From Qingrenia yutianensis (GTDB taxonomy: Bacteria > Bacillota > Clostridia > UMGS1810): a stretch of 64,000 bases of DNA. Within the stretch, counting starts at the first letter, position 1. Each line of letters opens with the position of its first letter. Shown piece after piece: positions 8,833-17,541 of the stretch. The stretch lies in NCBI RefSeq assembly GCF_014385105.1, contig NZ_JACRTE010000008.1, positions 1-64,000 on the forward strand, written 5' to 3'. The notes under the pieces were generated by a model. The model saw only the letters and a program-made list of their open reading frames with translations, searched no databases and had not been told where the DNA came from. Position numbers and translations under genes: made by a program.

Positions 8833-9287
8833 AAGAACAATATATCAAACAGGTTGAAAAGGAACTATCTTTACCACGCAAAATGAAAAAAGAGGTTGTG
8901 CGTGACTTGAATGAAGTTTTTGCGTCTGCTATGGAGCATGGAGAAACAGAGCAGCAGATTATCCAGCGTTTGGGGACGCCAAAAGAATTTGCAGACAGCA
9001 CCGCAGAACAGTTTGGTATTGATAACACCAAATCGAAAAAAAGGAACGGCATCATTTCTACTCTTGCTACGCTTGTTATCGCGGTTGCTGCCTTTTCGGT
9101 ATATGCTGTTACGCAATCAGGAAAAGTGCCAGAAGGAGCAATCGGACAAGCCGACGCGACAACAAATATACAGATTGAGGGCGCGTTTGCCTTTGATATT
9201 TCGCAAATCCTTTTGGCTATTGGGTTTGCAGCAACAGCTATTGCTATTTTGTTAATTATCCGAACCATACACAAAAACAGGAGGTAA
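8829..9287 (+). CDS. DUF1700-like membrane protein, PadR partner
   Basis: A 152-residue protein. Residues 1-65 form a soluble helical domain containing ETEQQIIQRLGTPKEFAD, the typical HAAS/DUF1700-like motif of proteins paired with PadR repressors. Two membrane segments follow (about residues 75-95 and 125-145). In related operons the partner senses membrane state or titrates the PadR protein; that role is inferred here. It is translationally coupled to padR upstream and lies four bases before the lipoprotein gene. Confidence 0.8.
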   Translation: MKEQYIKQVEKELSLPRKMKKEVVRDLNEVFASAMEHGETEQQIIQRLGTPKEFADSTAEQFGIDNTKSKKRNGIISTLATLVIAVAAFSVYAVTQSGKVPEGAIGQADATTNIQIEGAFAFDISQILLAIGFAATAIAILLIIRTIHKNRR

Positions 9288-9290
9288 CCA

Positions 9291-9734
9291 ATGAAGAAGT
9301 ATATTTCTGTATTCACAATCATGGTTATGATTTTTTTGGCTGCGTGTTCTAATCAAAATACATCATCTACACCGACAAGCAATGAGAACAATACGCAATC
9401 TAATAGTGTTACAAAATTGGACGAGGGTGTTTGGCCTGCGAATGAGTACACAGAGGGGCTTCCTGTTGCGCCTGGTACGGTTGCATGGGCTACACTTGAT
9501 ACAGAACATGAGAATTGCAATATCAACCTTACCGGCATTAGCGAAAACGACTATAACGAGTATATGGAGCTTTTGAACCAAGAAGGCTTTTCCGTAATTG
9601 AAAATGTATCAGAGGAAATCGAGGGAGAAAACTATGTTTCTATCGGGACGCTTTTATCAAACGACGAAAAGTGGTTAAGTATCAGCTACATACCCAATAG
9701 TCTAACTATCTACATTTCCTTTGACAATAACTGA
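9291..9734 (+). CDS. Small lipoprotein of the PadR operon
   Basis: A 147-residue protein with a signal peptide and the lipobox LAAC (cysteine near residue 19), followed by a Ser/Thr/Asn-rich linker and a compact acidic domain of about 100 residues. AGGAGG lies directly before the start. I do not recognise the folded domain. Membership in the PadR-DUF1700 operon suggests an envelope-stress or antimicrobial-response role, which is inference. A GC-rich imperfect hairpin just downstream (about 9785-9807) may end the transcript. Confidence 0.75.
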   Translation: MKKYISVFTIMVMIFLAACSNQNTSSTPTSNENNTQSNSVTKLDEGVWPANEYTEGLPVAPGTVAWATLDTEHENCNINLTGISENDYNEYMELLNQEGFSVIENVSEEIEGENYVSIGTLLSNDEKWLSISYIPNSLTIYISFDNN

Positions 9735-9899
9735 AAGAGATAACGGAATAGCAAAGCCAGTCGAGCCAGTCAACGGTCAAGATGAACGGCGCATACGCGC
9801 CGCCGTTGACAGCCCCGCCCGCCTTTGCAGACAGGCAATCAAGGGGCGACAGCAAAAAGTGCTGCCGCCCCGCACTATTATCAGAGAGGGGGAATTTCC

Positions 9900-10322
9900 A
9901 TGACCGAAGATGAAGCCTACAAAGTGCATATCCAGTACACCTTTAACGCCTTTTGCAAGGTTGTCATTCGTCACGCCGCCATAGATGAAATTTTGAAGAT
10001 GCGCCGGAGGTGGGAACGGGAAGTTTCCCTTGACTATTTGATGAATGAGAAGTTTGTCCAGCTTGCCGAGCCGGAACAGCTTGAAGAATACCTTTTTACC
10101 GCCTGCGGCCAGACCGCCGTTCTGTACCATGCGGAACTTGCCGCTGCCCTTGCCCTTTTGCCGGAGCAGGCACAGGAAGAAATTTTCCGCTATTACTTCC
10201 TGCGCCAGCCGCAGAGAGTGATCGGCGTACATATCGGCCGGACACGCAGCACAGCGGGGCGGCATATCCAGCTTGCCTTGCAACGGCTTCGGAAGGAAAT
10301 GGAGGTGAGCCGGTATGAATAA
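9900..10322 (+). CDS. Sigma-70-like (ECF-type) regulator of IME-2
   Basis: A 140-residue protein. The C-terminal half (residues ~80-135: AAALALLPEQAQEEIFRYYF, then RSTAGRHIQLALQRL) looks like a region-4 helix-turn-helix; the N-terminal part is a reduced region 2. The ATG at 9900 follows GAGAGGGGG by eight bases; the upstream in-frame start at 9825 has no site. Such sigma-like proteins, followed by a small HTH protein, are standard in Tn916- and Tn1549-type elements and probably control recombination or transfer genes. It overlaps the next gene by eight bases. Confidence 0.75.
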   Translation: MTEDEAYKVHIQYTFNAFCKVVIRHAAIDEILKMRRRWEREVSLDYLMNEKFVQLAEPEQLEEYLFTACGQTAVLYHAELAAALALLPEQAQEEIFRYYFLRQPQRVIGVHIGRTRSTAGRHIQLALQRLRKEMEVSRYE

Positions 10323-10512
10323 ACTTCTCCCCTATGAAACAATCGTCAAGGCGCATGAGGGCGACCCGGACGCAATCGACACCATTCTTTCCCACTACGC
10401 CGGATATATCCGCTACTGTTCCAAAGTACACGGGAAAGTCAACGCCGAGGTTGAGGAATATGTGAAGCAGAAGTTAATTGCCGCACTGTTCAAGTTTCGC
10501 TTTGACCGATAG
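10315..10512 (+). CDS. Small helix-turn-helix conjugative-element protein
   Basis: A 65-residue protein beginning MNKLLPYETIVKAHEGDPDA, then ILSHYAGYIRYCS, typical of the small HTH protein that follows the sigma-like gene in these elements. Its start overlaps the sigma-like stop, so the two are likely co-translated. It ends with a short KQKLIAALFKFRF helix. The ICE carries an equivalent at 48336-48578 with the same KHYEGYI-type core. Confidence 0.75.
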   Translation: MNKLLPYETIVKAHEGDPDAIDTILSHYAGYIRYCSKVHGKVNAEVEEYVKQKLIAALFKFRFDR

Positions 10513-10543
10513 TAAACAGGAAATTAAGGAGGCAAGAGGTTTT

Positions 10544-10828
10544 ATGAAAAATCAGCTTTCAACAGTGACGGAAGTTGTAGTTAGAAGCATCTTTTACATC
10601 ATCACAAACTATGTATTTGTTAGCATGGGACTGTCGTTTCATACTCATTGGATTGCAATTCTATTTTTACTTTCAATGGTATGGGCTACTATTGACTACG
10701 GCAAGTCTGTAAACAAAATAACCGGGAAAAAGGTTATTGCTGAAATACTATGTATATGCTGCATTGCGATAAGTATAGCGATTGCATATTTTGTGGGATA
10801 TATTCAAGGAGCAATCATTTCCTTTTGA
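10544..10828 (+). CDS. Small integral membrane protein, unknown
   Basis: A 94-residue protein with an AAGGAGG before the ATG at 10544 (the frame is open further upstream without a site). It has three hydrophobic segments at about residues 10-30, 35-55 and 68-92. Its base composition is visibly more A/T-rich than the genes on either side, so it looks like a later cargo acquisition. I do not recognise the family. Confidence 0.6.
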   Translation: MKNQLSTVTEVVVRSIFYIITNYVFVSMGLSFHTHWIAILFLLSMVWATIDYGKSVNKITGKKVIAEILCICCIAISIAIAYFVGYIQGAIISF

Positions 10829-11568
10829 AAACATAACGCAATAACTCTCCGTTTATCATACCAATATGAAATGAGTTTTCAAAACTGAATACCAGCCGCC
10901 ACCGGCGCGGCCAGCGAAAGCAGTAAGTCTGAAAAAGATTTACTGCTTTTTTTGTTGCCCGGTTCCGCTTCCGGCCATTTCGCCCTGTTCAGATTGTAGT
11001 AGTAAGTGAGGGGGAAACTTTTCTGCCCCGGCGTTTGGCATTTTTGATTTTTGTCCGTAGTAAGAAGCAAAGAGAAAATAAGCCGTTCCGTTTGGCAAAT
11101 TTCAAAGCGCGGTGGTGTAGGGAGTGAAAGGAAAAATTCTCTGCCCCGCCGGTTGCCAAAATCCTGCTACCCGGATTACAGAAGCGAAAGAAATTTTGAA
11201 AAATCCCCGTCCAGCGGGTAGCTGGCGGCCTTTGAAATGTATCTTTAGCGGAAAGGAAAAAAGACCGCCCATAGCGAGTCGGAAGCCCTGTCCTGTCCGT
11301 TCTATGTACGGAAAAAACCGACAGGGGCAGTCTGCGGCAGTTACAGAGCAAGATTCTACCGAGGTGCCAAAATTCGCTTTTCGCTCATTTTGCCCCTGCG
11401 GGAATCTTGTTGGGGAGTGCCTTCCCCAAACCCTGCTTATGCGGCTTGCGCCGCTTAAAAATCCCTCAAAATATTTTTTCGGATTTTTTCAAAAACAGTT
11501 CCGTTTTACCCCCTGTTTTTCTCCTATTAGTGAGAGAACACCACGCACAGAAAGGAGGTCTGCCGACC
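10829..11568. other. Gene-free region ahead of mobC; probable oriT area of IME-2
   Basis: No supported gene lies in these 740 bases. In related elements the origin of transfer lies directly upstream of mobC and the relaxase. Two related blocks, each with TTCTGCCCCG or CTCTGCCCCG followed by GG-TTGCC or GTTTGGC, sit near 11019-11040 and 11140-11160, and short inverted repeats are scattered through the stretch. I cannot place the nick site. The frames open here on either strand are high-GC shadows. Confidence 0.4.
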
Positions 11569-11964
11569 ATGAAAAGATACAACACACCGCACCGCAGCCG
11601 GGTAGTCAAGACACGCATGACCGAGGAAGAATACGCCGAGTTTGCGGAAAGGCTTTCTGCTTACCACATGAGCCAAGCCGAGTTTATCCGGCAAGCCATA
11701 ACCGGGGCAGCCATACGCCCCATCATAACCGTTTCCCCCGTCAATGACGAGCTGCTTGCCGCTGTCGGGAAGCTGACCGCCGAATACGGCAGGATCGGCG
11801 GCAACTTAAACCAGATAGCCCGGACGCTGAATGAGTGGCACAGCCCCTACCCGCAGCTTGCCGGGGAGGTACGGGCGGCGATTTCCGACCTTGCTGCCCT
11901 AAAGTTTGAAGTCTTGCAGAAAGTGGGTGACGCTGTTGGCAACATTCAAACATATCAGCTCTAA
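11569..11964 (+). CDS. mobC: MobC family relaxosome accessory protein
   Basis: A 131-residue protein with an N-terminal ribbon-helix-helix part (RVVKTRMTEEEYAEFAERL, then YHMSQAEFIRQAI) and the MobC hallmark GGNLNQIARTLNE near residues 80-92. It should bind oriT and help the relaxase. AAAGGAGG lies about 15 bases before ATG 11569. Its 3' end overlaps the relaxase gene by roughly 38 bases in another frame. It resembles the protein encoded before the Tn1549-type relaxase. Confidence 0.85.
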   Translation: MKRYNTPHRSRVVKTRMTEEEYAEFAERLSAYHMSQAEFIRQAITGAAIRPIITVSPVNDELLAAVGKLTAEYGRIGGNLNQIARTLNEWHSPYPQLAGEVRAAISDLAALKFEVLQKVGDAVGNIQTYQL

Positions 11965-13558
11965 AAATGCCGACTATGGCGCAGCGGAAGCCTACCTCAC
12001 ATTTGAGCATGACGAGTTTACCATGAAGCCCACCCTTGATGAAAACGGGCGGCTGATACCGAGGGAGGATTACCGCATTTCTTCCCTCAACTGCGGGGGC
12101 GAGGATTTCGCCGTTGCCTGTATGCGAGCCAATCTCCGCTATGAGAAAAACCAAAAACGGGAAGATGTGAAAAGCCACCACTATATCATCAGTTTTGACC
12201 CACGGGACGGGACAGACAACGGCTTGACCGTAGACCGGGCGCAGGAGCTGGGCGAGCAGTTCTGCAAAGAGCATTTCCCCGGACACCAAGCCCTTGTATG
12301 CACCCACCCGGACGGGCATAACCACAGCGGCAATATCCATGTGCATATCGTCATCAACTCCCTGCGGATTTACGAAGTCCCGCTTCTGCCCTACATGGAC
12401 AGACCAGCCGACACACGGGCGGGCTGCAAGCACCGCTGCACCAACGCCGCTATGGAATATTTCAAGAGTGAAGTCATGGAGATGTGCCACCGGGAGGGGC
12501 TTTACCAAATCGACCTCTTGAACGGCAGCAAGGAACGGATAACGGAACGGGAATACTGGGCGGCAAAGAAAGGGCAGCTTGCCCTTGATAAAGAGAACGC
12601 TGTCAGAGAAGCCGCAGGACAGCCGACCAAGCCCACCAAGTTTGAAACGGACAAGGCGAAGCTGCGCCGGACGATACGGCAGGCACTTTCCCAAGCTGGC
12701 AGCTTTGACGAGTTTTCTTCCCTTTTGCTGCGGGAGGGCGTAACTGTCAAGGAGAGCCGGGGGCGGCTTTCCTACCTCACGCCGGACAGGACAAAGCCTA
12801 TCACAGCCCGGAAGCTGGGGGACGATTTTGACAAGGCTGCTGTCCTTGCCCTGCTCACGCAGAACGCCCACAGAGCCGCCGAACAGACCAAAGCCATACC
12901 CGAATACCCCCACACCCAAAAGGGACGCTTGCGGGAGGAAAAAGCCGCAAAAACCACCCCGGCAGACAACACCTTGCAGCGCATGGTTGACCGGGAAGCC
13001 AAGCGAGCCGAGGGCAAGGGCGTGGGCTATGACCGCTGGGCGGCAAAGCACAACCTAAAGCAAATGGCAGCTACTGTTACCGCCTATCAACAGTACGGCT
13101 TTTCTTCCCCGGAGGAACTGGACGAAGCCTGTTCTGCCGCTTATGCCGCCATGCAGGAAAGCCTTACAGAGCTGAAGCAGGTGGAAAAGACGCTGAACGG
13201 GAAAAAGGAGCTGCAACGGCAGGTGCTTGCCTATTCCAAGACCCGCCCTGTCCGGGACGGGCTGAAACAGCAGAAAAACGCCAAAGCAAAAGCAGCCTAC
13301 CGACAGAAGCACGAAAGCGACTTTATCATAGCAGACGCAGCCGCCCGTTATTTCAAGGAGAACGGCATTTCCAAGCTGCCGAGCTATAAAGCCCTGCAAG
13401 CAGAGATTGAAGCCCTTATCAAAGAGAAAAACAGCGGCTACAACGATTACCGGGCAAAACGGGAGGAATACCGCCGCTTACAGACTGTCAAGGGCAATAT
13501 CGACCAGATTTTACGCCGGGAGCGCAAGCCTGTGAAAAGGCAGGAACAGGAACGATAA
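11927..13558 (+). CDS. Relaxase/mobilization nuclease (Tn1549-type, VirD2-like)
   Basis: About 543 residues. The N-terminus ATFKHISSKNADYGAAEAYL holds the candidate catalytic tyrosine region. The HUH motif appears in HNHSGNIHVHIVIN near residues 130-143, preceded by HHYIISFDPRD. The C-terminal half is a long charged helical tail. The start is uncertain: GTG 11927 or TTG 11936 fit the family N-terminus, while the frame itself stays open to a TTG at 11906 inside mobC. It should nick IME-2 DNA and pilot it through a T4SS supplied by another element. Confidence 0.88.
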   Translation: MTLLATFKHISSKNADYGAAEAYLTFEHDEFTMKPTLDENGRLIPREDYRISSLNCGGEDFAVACMRANLRYEKNQKREDVKSHHYIISFDPRDGTDNGLTVDRAQELGEQFCKEHFPGHQALVCTHPDGHNHSGNIHVHIVINSLRIYEVPLLPYMDRPADTRAGCKHRCTNAAMEYFKSEVMEMCHREGLYQIDLLNGSKERITEREYWAAKKGQLALDKENAVREAAGQPTKPTKFETDKAKLRRTIRQALSQAGSFDEFSSLLLREGVTVKESRGRLSYLTPDRTKPITARKLGDDFDKAAVLALLTQNAHRAAEQTKAIPEYPHTQKGRLREEKAAKTTPADNTLQRMVDREAKRAEGKGVGYDRWAAKHNLKQMAATVTAYQQYGFSSPEELDEACSAAYAAMQESLTELKQVEKTLNGKKELQRQVLAYSKTRPVRDGLKQQKNAKAKAAYRQKHESDFIIADAAARYFKENGISKLPSYKALQAEIEALIKEKNSGYNDYRAKREEYRRLQTVKGNIDQILRRERKPVKRQEQER

Positions 13559-13742
13559 AAACCACCCCAAAATGTACCCGAACCCATACAGAACAAGGGG
13601 GCTGCCCCGTACTCTACCCGCAATACCAAAGGATTTTTTAACGGGCTTACAGGGCAGAAAAACCCCGAAAATGATACCGAGATGATACAGAATTACCGTC
13701 GATACCGCCACACCAGCGGAAACGGCAGAAAGGAGCGCACCC

Positions 13743-13955
13743 ATGCCAAGAATGAGCAAGAAACGGCGGCTGGAATGGTCTTTTTTCCTGCGGCAAGTAA
13801 AAGTCGGGAATACCACCTGCGACCGTATCACATACAACGACCTCTGCCGGGGCTGTACCTATAGCTGTAAGCAGAGCTTCCGGGCGGTTATCATACTTTG
13901 CCCCCGCTACTACTCCAAACGCCGGAAAAAGGAGGACAGGGACAATGGCAGATAA
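13743..13955 (+). CDS. Small cysteine-containing basic protein, unknown
   Basis: A 70-residue basic protein (RMSKKRRLEW at the start) with four cysteines (DRITYNDLCRGCTYSCKQ, then ILCPRYY). The spacing C-x2-C-x3-C could be a small metal-binding fold. AAAGGAG precedes the ATG. Its end overlaps the next gene by 11 bases. It recurs, by memory, between relaxase and replication genes in related elements, but I do not know its job. The 184 bases before it hold no other gene. Confidence 0.55.
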   Translation: MPRMSKKRRLEWSFFLRQVKVGNTTCDRITYNDLCRGCTYSCKQSFRAVIILCPRYYSKRRKKEDRDNGR

Positions 13956-14688
13956 CCGCAAGTATTACTACCTCAAGCTGAAAGAGAATTTTTTTGACAG
14001 CGACTCCATTGTGCTGCTGGAAGATATGAAAGACGGGATTTTATATTCCAATATCCTCTTGAAGCTGTACTTAAAATCTCTGAAAAACGGCGGGAAGTTG
14101 CAGCTTGACGAGCATATCCCCTACACAGCGCAGATGATAGCGACACTGACCCGCCACCAGATAGGGACGGTTGAAAGGGCTTTAGAGATTTTCCGGCAGT
14201 TGGGGCTTGTGGAGCAGCTTGACAGCGGGGCTTTTTATATGACCGATATTGAGCTGATGATAGGACAGTCCTCTACCGAAGCCGAGAGAAAACGGGCTGC
14301 AAGGCTGGAAAACAAGGCACTTTTACCGCCCCGGACAAAAGGCGGACATTTGTCCGACATTCGTCCACCAGAGATAGAGATAGAGTTAGAGAAAGAGATA
14401 GAAAAAGAGAGAGAGGGAGAAACGGGACACCCCGCCCCCGCCGCTTATGGCAGATACAACAATGTGATACTGACCGATACAGAGCTTTCCGGGCTGAAAA
14501 CAGAGCTGCCCGACAAGTGGGAGTATTATATTGACCGGCTTTCCTGCCATATCGCTTCCACCGGGAAGCAGTACCAGAGCCATGCAGCCACCATTTACAA
14601 GTGGGCGCAGGAGGACGCTGCCAAAGGCAAGGCTGCCCCGAAACAGGGCATACCCGATTATTCATGTAAGGAGGGCGAGAGCTTATGA
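13945..14688 (+). CDS. Phage replisome organizer-like replication initiation protein
   Basis: A 247-residue protein whose N-terminal ~110 residues (KYYYLKLKENFFDSDSIVLL, then MKDGILYSNILLKLYLKSL) match the phage replisome-organizer N-terminal domain, a winged helix. A highly charged linker of E/K/I repeats near residues 147-158 comes next, then a helical C-terminal part. It likely binds the element's replication origin and loads the DnaC-like protein encoded immediately downstream (4-base overlap). Together they would let excised IME-2 replicate. Confidence 0.8.
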   Translation: MADNRKYYYLKLKENFFDSDSIVLLEDMKDGILYSNILLKLYLKSLKNGGKLQLDEHIPYTAQMIATLTRHQIGTVERALEIFRQLGLVEQLDSGAFYMTDIELMIGQSSTEAERKRAARLENKALLPPRTKGGHLSDIRPPEIEIELEKEIEKEREGETGHPAPAAYGRYNNVILTDTELSGLKTELPDKWEYYIDRLSCHIASTGKQYQSHAATIYKWAQEDAAKGKAAPKQGIPDYSCKEGESL

Positions 14689-15542
14689 AAAACGAGATTG
14701 AAGCTATGATTACGGATATTACAACCACTACCGCCGAAGCGGAGGACTACACAGGCGAGGACGGGCTTTTATACTGCGGCAAGTGCCATACGCCCAAAGA
14801 AGCCTACTTTTCAAAAGAAACCGCCCAATGGTTAGGGCATGACCGACACCCAACAGACTGCGACTGCCAGCGGGCAGCCCGTGAAAAGCAGCAAGCCGCC
14901 GAAAGCCGACAGAAGCACCTTGAAACAGTGGAGGACTTGAAACGCCGGGGATTTACCGACCCTGCTATGCGGAATTGGACATTTGAGCATGACAACGGCA
15001 GAAACCCGCAGACCGAAACCGCCCGCTTTTATGTGGAGAGCTGGGAAACCATGCAGGCTGAAAATATCGGCTACCTGTTTTGGGGCGGCGTGGGGACAGG
15101 AAAAAGCTACCTTGCTGCCTGTATCGCCAACGCCCTTATGGAAAAAGAGGTTGCCGTTCGCATGACAAACTTTGCAACGATACTGGGTGACCTTGCCGCC
15201 AGCTTTGAGGGCAGGAACGAATATATTTCCCGCCTTTGCAGCTACCCCCTGCTGATACTTGATGATTTCGGTATGGAGCGAGGGACAGAATACGGGCTGG
15301 AACAGGTTTACAGCGTGATTGACAGCCGTTACCGAAGCGGCAAGCCGCTGATCGCCACGACCAACCTCACGCTGGAGGAATTGCAGCACCCGCAGGACAC
15401 GCCCCACGCCCGTATTTATGACAGGCTGACTTCCATGTGCGCCCCCGTCCGCTTCACGGGCAGCAACTTCCGAAAGGAAACCGCACAGGAAAAGCTGGAA
15501 CGCTTAAAGCAACTGATGAAGCAGCGAAAGGAGAGCCTATGA
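14685..15542 (+). CDS. DnaC-like helicase loader ATPase
   Basis: A 285-residue AAA+ protein. An N-terminal Cys region (YCGKCHTPKEA, then CDCQRA) precedes Walker A GGVGTGKSYLA (around residue 130) and Walker B LLILDDFGMERG. YSVIDSRYRSGKPLIATTNL provides sensor I, and an arginine-rich C-terminal part follows. This is the IstB/DnaC fold used to load replicative helicase. It overlaps the replisome-organizer stop by four bases and the tnpW start by four bases, giving a tightly packed operon. Confidence 0.88.
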   Translation: MKNEIEAMITDITTTTAEAEDYTGEDGLLYCGKCHTPKEAYFSKETAQWLGHDRHPTDCDCQRAAREKQQAAESRQKHLETVEDLKRRGFTDPAMRNWTFEHDNGRNPQTETARFYVESWETMQAENIGYLFWGGVGTGKSYLAACIANALMEKEVAVRMTNFATILGDLAASFEGRNEYISRLCSYPLLILDDFGMERGTEYGLEQVYSVIDSRYRSGKPLIATTNLTLEELQHPQDTPHARIYDRLTSMCAPVRFTGSNFRKETAQEKLERLKQLMKQRKESL

Positions 15543-15727
15543 CAGAAACGAAACAGACAAGCACCACCAAAACAGACCGCCGCCCGGACTGTGTGACGGA
15601 AATCCGCATGGGCAACTCCGTCCTTACCGTTTCCGGCTTCTTCAAGCAGGGCGCAACCGACACCGCAGCCGACAAGATGATGAAAGTGCTGGAAGCGGAA
15701 GCTGCTACACAAAAAACGGCGATTTGA
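15539..15727 (+). CDS. tnpW: TnpW-like transposon-encoded protein
   Basis: A 62-residue protein with a Thr-rich start and a core CVTEIRMGNSVLTVSGFFK followed by TAADKMMKVLEAE. The core aligns with the TnpW of IME-1 (same glycine, hydrophobic strand, phenylalanine and T-x-x-DK helix start), so I call both the TnpW family. It lies just upstream of the serine recombinase, overlapping the DnaC-like gene. Its role is unknown; its position suggests involvement in excision or recombinase control. Confidence 0.65.
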   Translation: MTETKQTSTTKTDRRPDCVTEIRMGNSVLTVSGFFKQGATDTAADKMMKVLEAEAATQKTAI

Positions 15728-15838
15728 CCGACCATAAAGAAGCAGATTTGACGCTTTTGCTGCTATACAGACAGCCGCCCCATGTGGTACAATCAAGGTA
15801 CGGAATAGTGGGGCTGGCTGTCGGAAACGGAGGATTTT

Positions 15839-17449
15839 ATGTTAAGACAGACCAACCAACAACCAATTACCGCCCTTTACCCAAGACTTTCCCATGAGGA
15901 CGAGCTGCAAGGCGAGAGCAATTCCATTTCCAATCAGAAGCGTATCCTTGAAACCTATGCAAAGCAGAACGGCTTTTCCAATCTGCGCTGGTACACGGAC
16001 GACGGTTATTCTGGTGCGAACTTTCAAAGACCCGGTTTTCAAGCCATGCTTGCGGACATTGAAGCAGGAAAAGTCGGGACAGTTATCGTAAAGGATATGT
16101 CGAGGTTAGGGAGAAACTACCTGCAAGTGGGAATGTACACGGAAATGATTTTCCCACAGAAAGGTGTCCGCTTCATCGCTATCAATGACGGAGTGGACAG
16201 CGCACAGGGCGACAATGACTTTGCCCCGCTGCGGAATATCTTTAACGAATGGCTGGTGAGAGATACGAGCAAGAAAATCAAAGCAGTAAAACGCTCAAAA
16301 GGCATGAGTGGCAAGCCCATCACAAGCAAGCCTGTGTATGGCTACCTCATGGACGAGGACGAAAATTTCATTATTGACGAGGAAGCTGCACCCGTAGTCA
16401 AGCAGATATACAACCTCTGCCTTGCCGGGAATGGTCCGACCAAGATAGCCCGTATGCTCACAGAGCAGCAAATCCCCACGCCGGGGACGCTGGAATACCG
16501 CAGGACGGGCAGCACCCGCCGCTACCACCCCGGCTATGAGTGCAAGTGGGCGACCAATACCGTTGTGCATATCCTTGAAAACCGGGAATACACAGGCTGT
16601 CTGGTAAACTTCAAGACGGAAAAACTCTCTTACAAAGTCAAGCACAGTGTAGAAAATCCCCCGGAAAAGCAAGTGATTTTCGAGAATCACCACGAGCCTA
16701 TCATAGACACCCAAACATGGGAACGGGTGCAGGAGCTTCGCAAGCAGCGCAAACGCCCCAACCGCTATGATGAAGTGGGCTTGTTCTCCGGCATACTGTT
16801 CTGTGCAGACTGCGGCAGCGTCATGTATCAGCAGCGATACCAGACGGACAAGCGCAAGCAGGACTGTTATATCTGCGGCAGCTACAAGAAGCGCACCCAT
16901 GACTGTACGGCGCACTTTATCCGCACCGACCTCTTGACCGCTGGTGTACTCTCCAATCTGCGGAAAGTGACCAGCTATGCGGCAAAGCATGAAGCCCGGT
17001 TTATGAAGCTCTTGATTGAGCAGAACGAGGACGGGGGCAAACGCAGGAACGCCGCCAAGAAAAAGGAACTGGAAGCCGCCGAGAAACGCATAGCCGAGTT
17101 ATCCGCTATCTTCAAGCGGCTGTATGAGGACAGCGTGACCGGGCGCATATCAGACGAGCGTTTCACAGAACTGTCGGCAGACTATGAAGCAGAACAACGG
17201 GAACTGAAAGAAAGAGCCGCCGCTATCCAAGCGGAGCTTTCCAAAGCACAGGAAGCCACCGTGAACGCAGAAAAGTTTATGAATGTTGTCCGGCGGCATA
17301 CCAGTTTTGAAGAACTTACCCCTACTCTGTTGCGGGAGTTTGTAGAGAAAATCGTTGTGCATGAGTGCAGCTATGACGAGAACAAGACCCGCAGACAGGA
17401 CATTGAGATTTATTATTCTTTTGTTGGCAAGGTGGACTTGCCCGAATAA
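15839..17449 (+). CDS. Large serine recombinase (TnpX-like integrase of IME-2)
   Basis: This 536-residue recombinase starts with a resolvase domain: candidate catalytic serine S18 in YPRLSHEDE, then DDGYSGANFQRP and VIVKDMSRLGRNYL. The recombinase domain follows (KPVYGYL). A zinc ribbon comes next (FCADCGSVM, CYICGSYKK, C at 357-type spacing), then a coiled coil (about residues 400-480) and a DUF4368-type C-terminus. It should excise and integrate IME-2 between short core sequences, here GCAAA. It lies directly inside the right end, usual for its family. Confidence 0.92.
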   Translation: MLRQTNQQPITALYPRLSHEDELQGESNSISNQKRILETYAKQNGFSNLRWYTDDGYSGANFQRPGFQAMLADIEAGKVGTVIVKDMSRLGRNYLQVGMYTEMIFPQKGVRFIAINDGVDSAQGDNDFAPLRNIFNEWLVRDTSKKIKAVKRSKGMSGKPITSKPVYGYLMDEDENFIIDEEAAPVVKQIYNLCLAGNGPTKIARMLTEQQIPTPGTLEYRRTGSTRRYHPGYECKWATNTVVHILENREYTGCLVNFKTEKLSYKVKHSVENPPEKQVIFENHHEPIIDTQTWERVQELRKQRKRPNRYDEVGLFSGILFCADCGSVMYQQRYQTDKRKQDCYICGSYKKRTHDCTAHFIRTDLLTAGVLSNLRKVTSYAAKHEARFMKLLIEQNEDGGKRRNAAKKKELEAAEKRIAELSAIFKRLYEDSVTGRISDERFTELSADYEAEQRELKERAAAIQAELSKAQEATVNAEKFMNVVRRHTSFEELTPTLLREFVEKIVVHECSYDENKTRRQDIEIYYSFVGKVDLPE

Positions 17450-17457
17450 CCGCCCGA

Positions 17458-17506
17458 CCTATCCGACACAATGCGCAAGTGCCGGATAGGAACGGCAAAA
17501 TTTTTT
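17458..17506 (+). terminator. Terminator-like hairpin after the recombinase
   Basis: Arms CCTATCCG (17458-17465) and CGGATAGG (17483-17490) can pair, and a TTTTTT run follows at about 17501. It could end the recombinase transcript or serve as a recombinase-binding site, as it lies only 50 bases from the element end. Confidence 0.5.
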
Positions 17507-17541
17507 ACACTTCTATTACTTCTTTATCACACATCAGCAAA

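Larger units (their letters stand above)
8291..17541 (+). mobile_element. IME-2, serine-recombinase mobilizable element inside maff2
   Basis: Both borders are defined by the split maff2 gene. GCAAA occurs at the left border (8286-8290) and at the right (17537-17541). The ends form imperfect inverted repeats: TGCTCATGTG then ATAAAG on the left, and the complement of the right end reads TGCTGATGTG then ATAAAG. The 9.25-kb element encodes a cargo operon, sigma-like and HTH proteins, MobC, a relaxase, replication proteins, TnpW and a large serine recombinase adjacent to the right end. No T4SS genes are present, so it is mobilizable rather than conjugative. Confidence 0.9.

Noticed and set aside
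11741..13051. Long open frame (436 codons) on the minus strand
   Set aside because: It lies antisense to the IME-2 mobC and relaxase genes, in GC-rich DNA where shadow frames stay open; the sequence is low-complexity in Val/Gly/Leu with no domain and no ribosome binding site.
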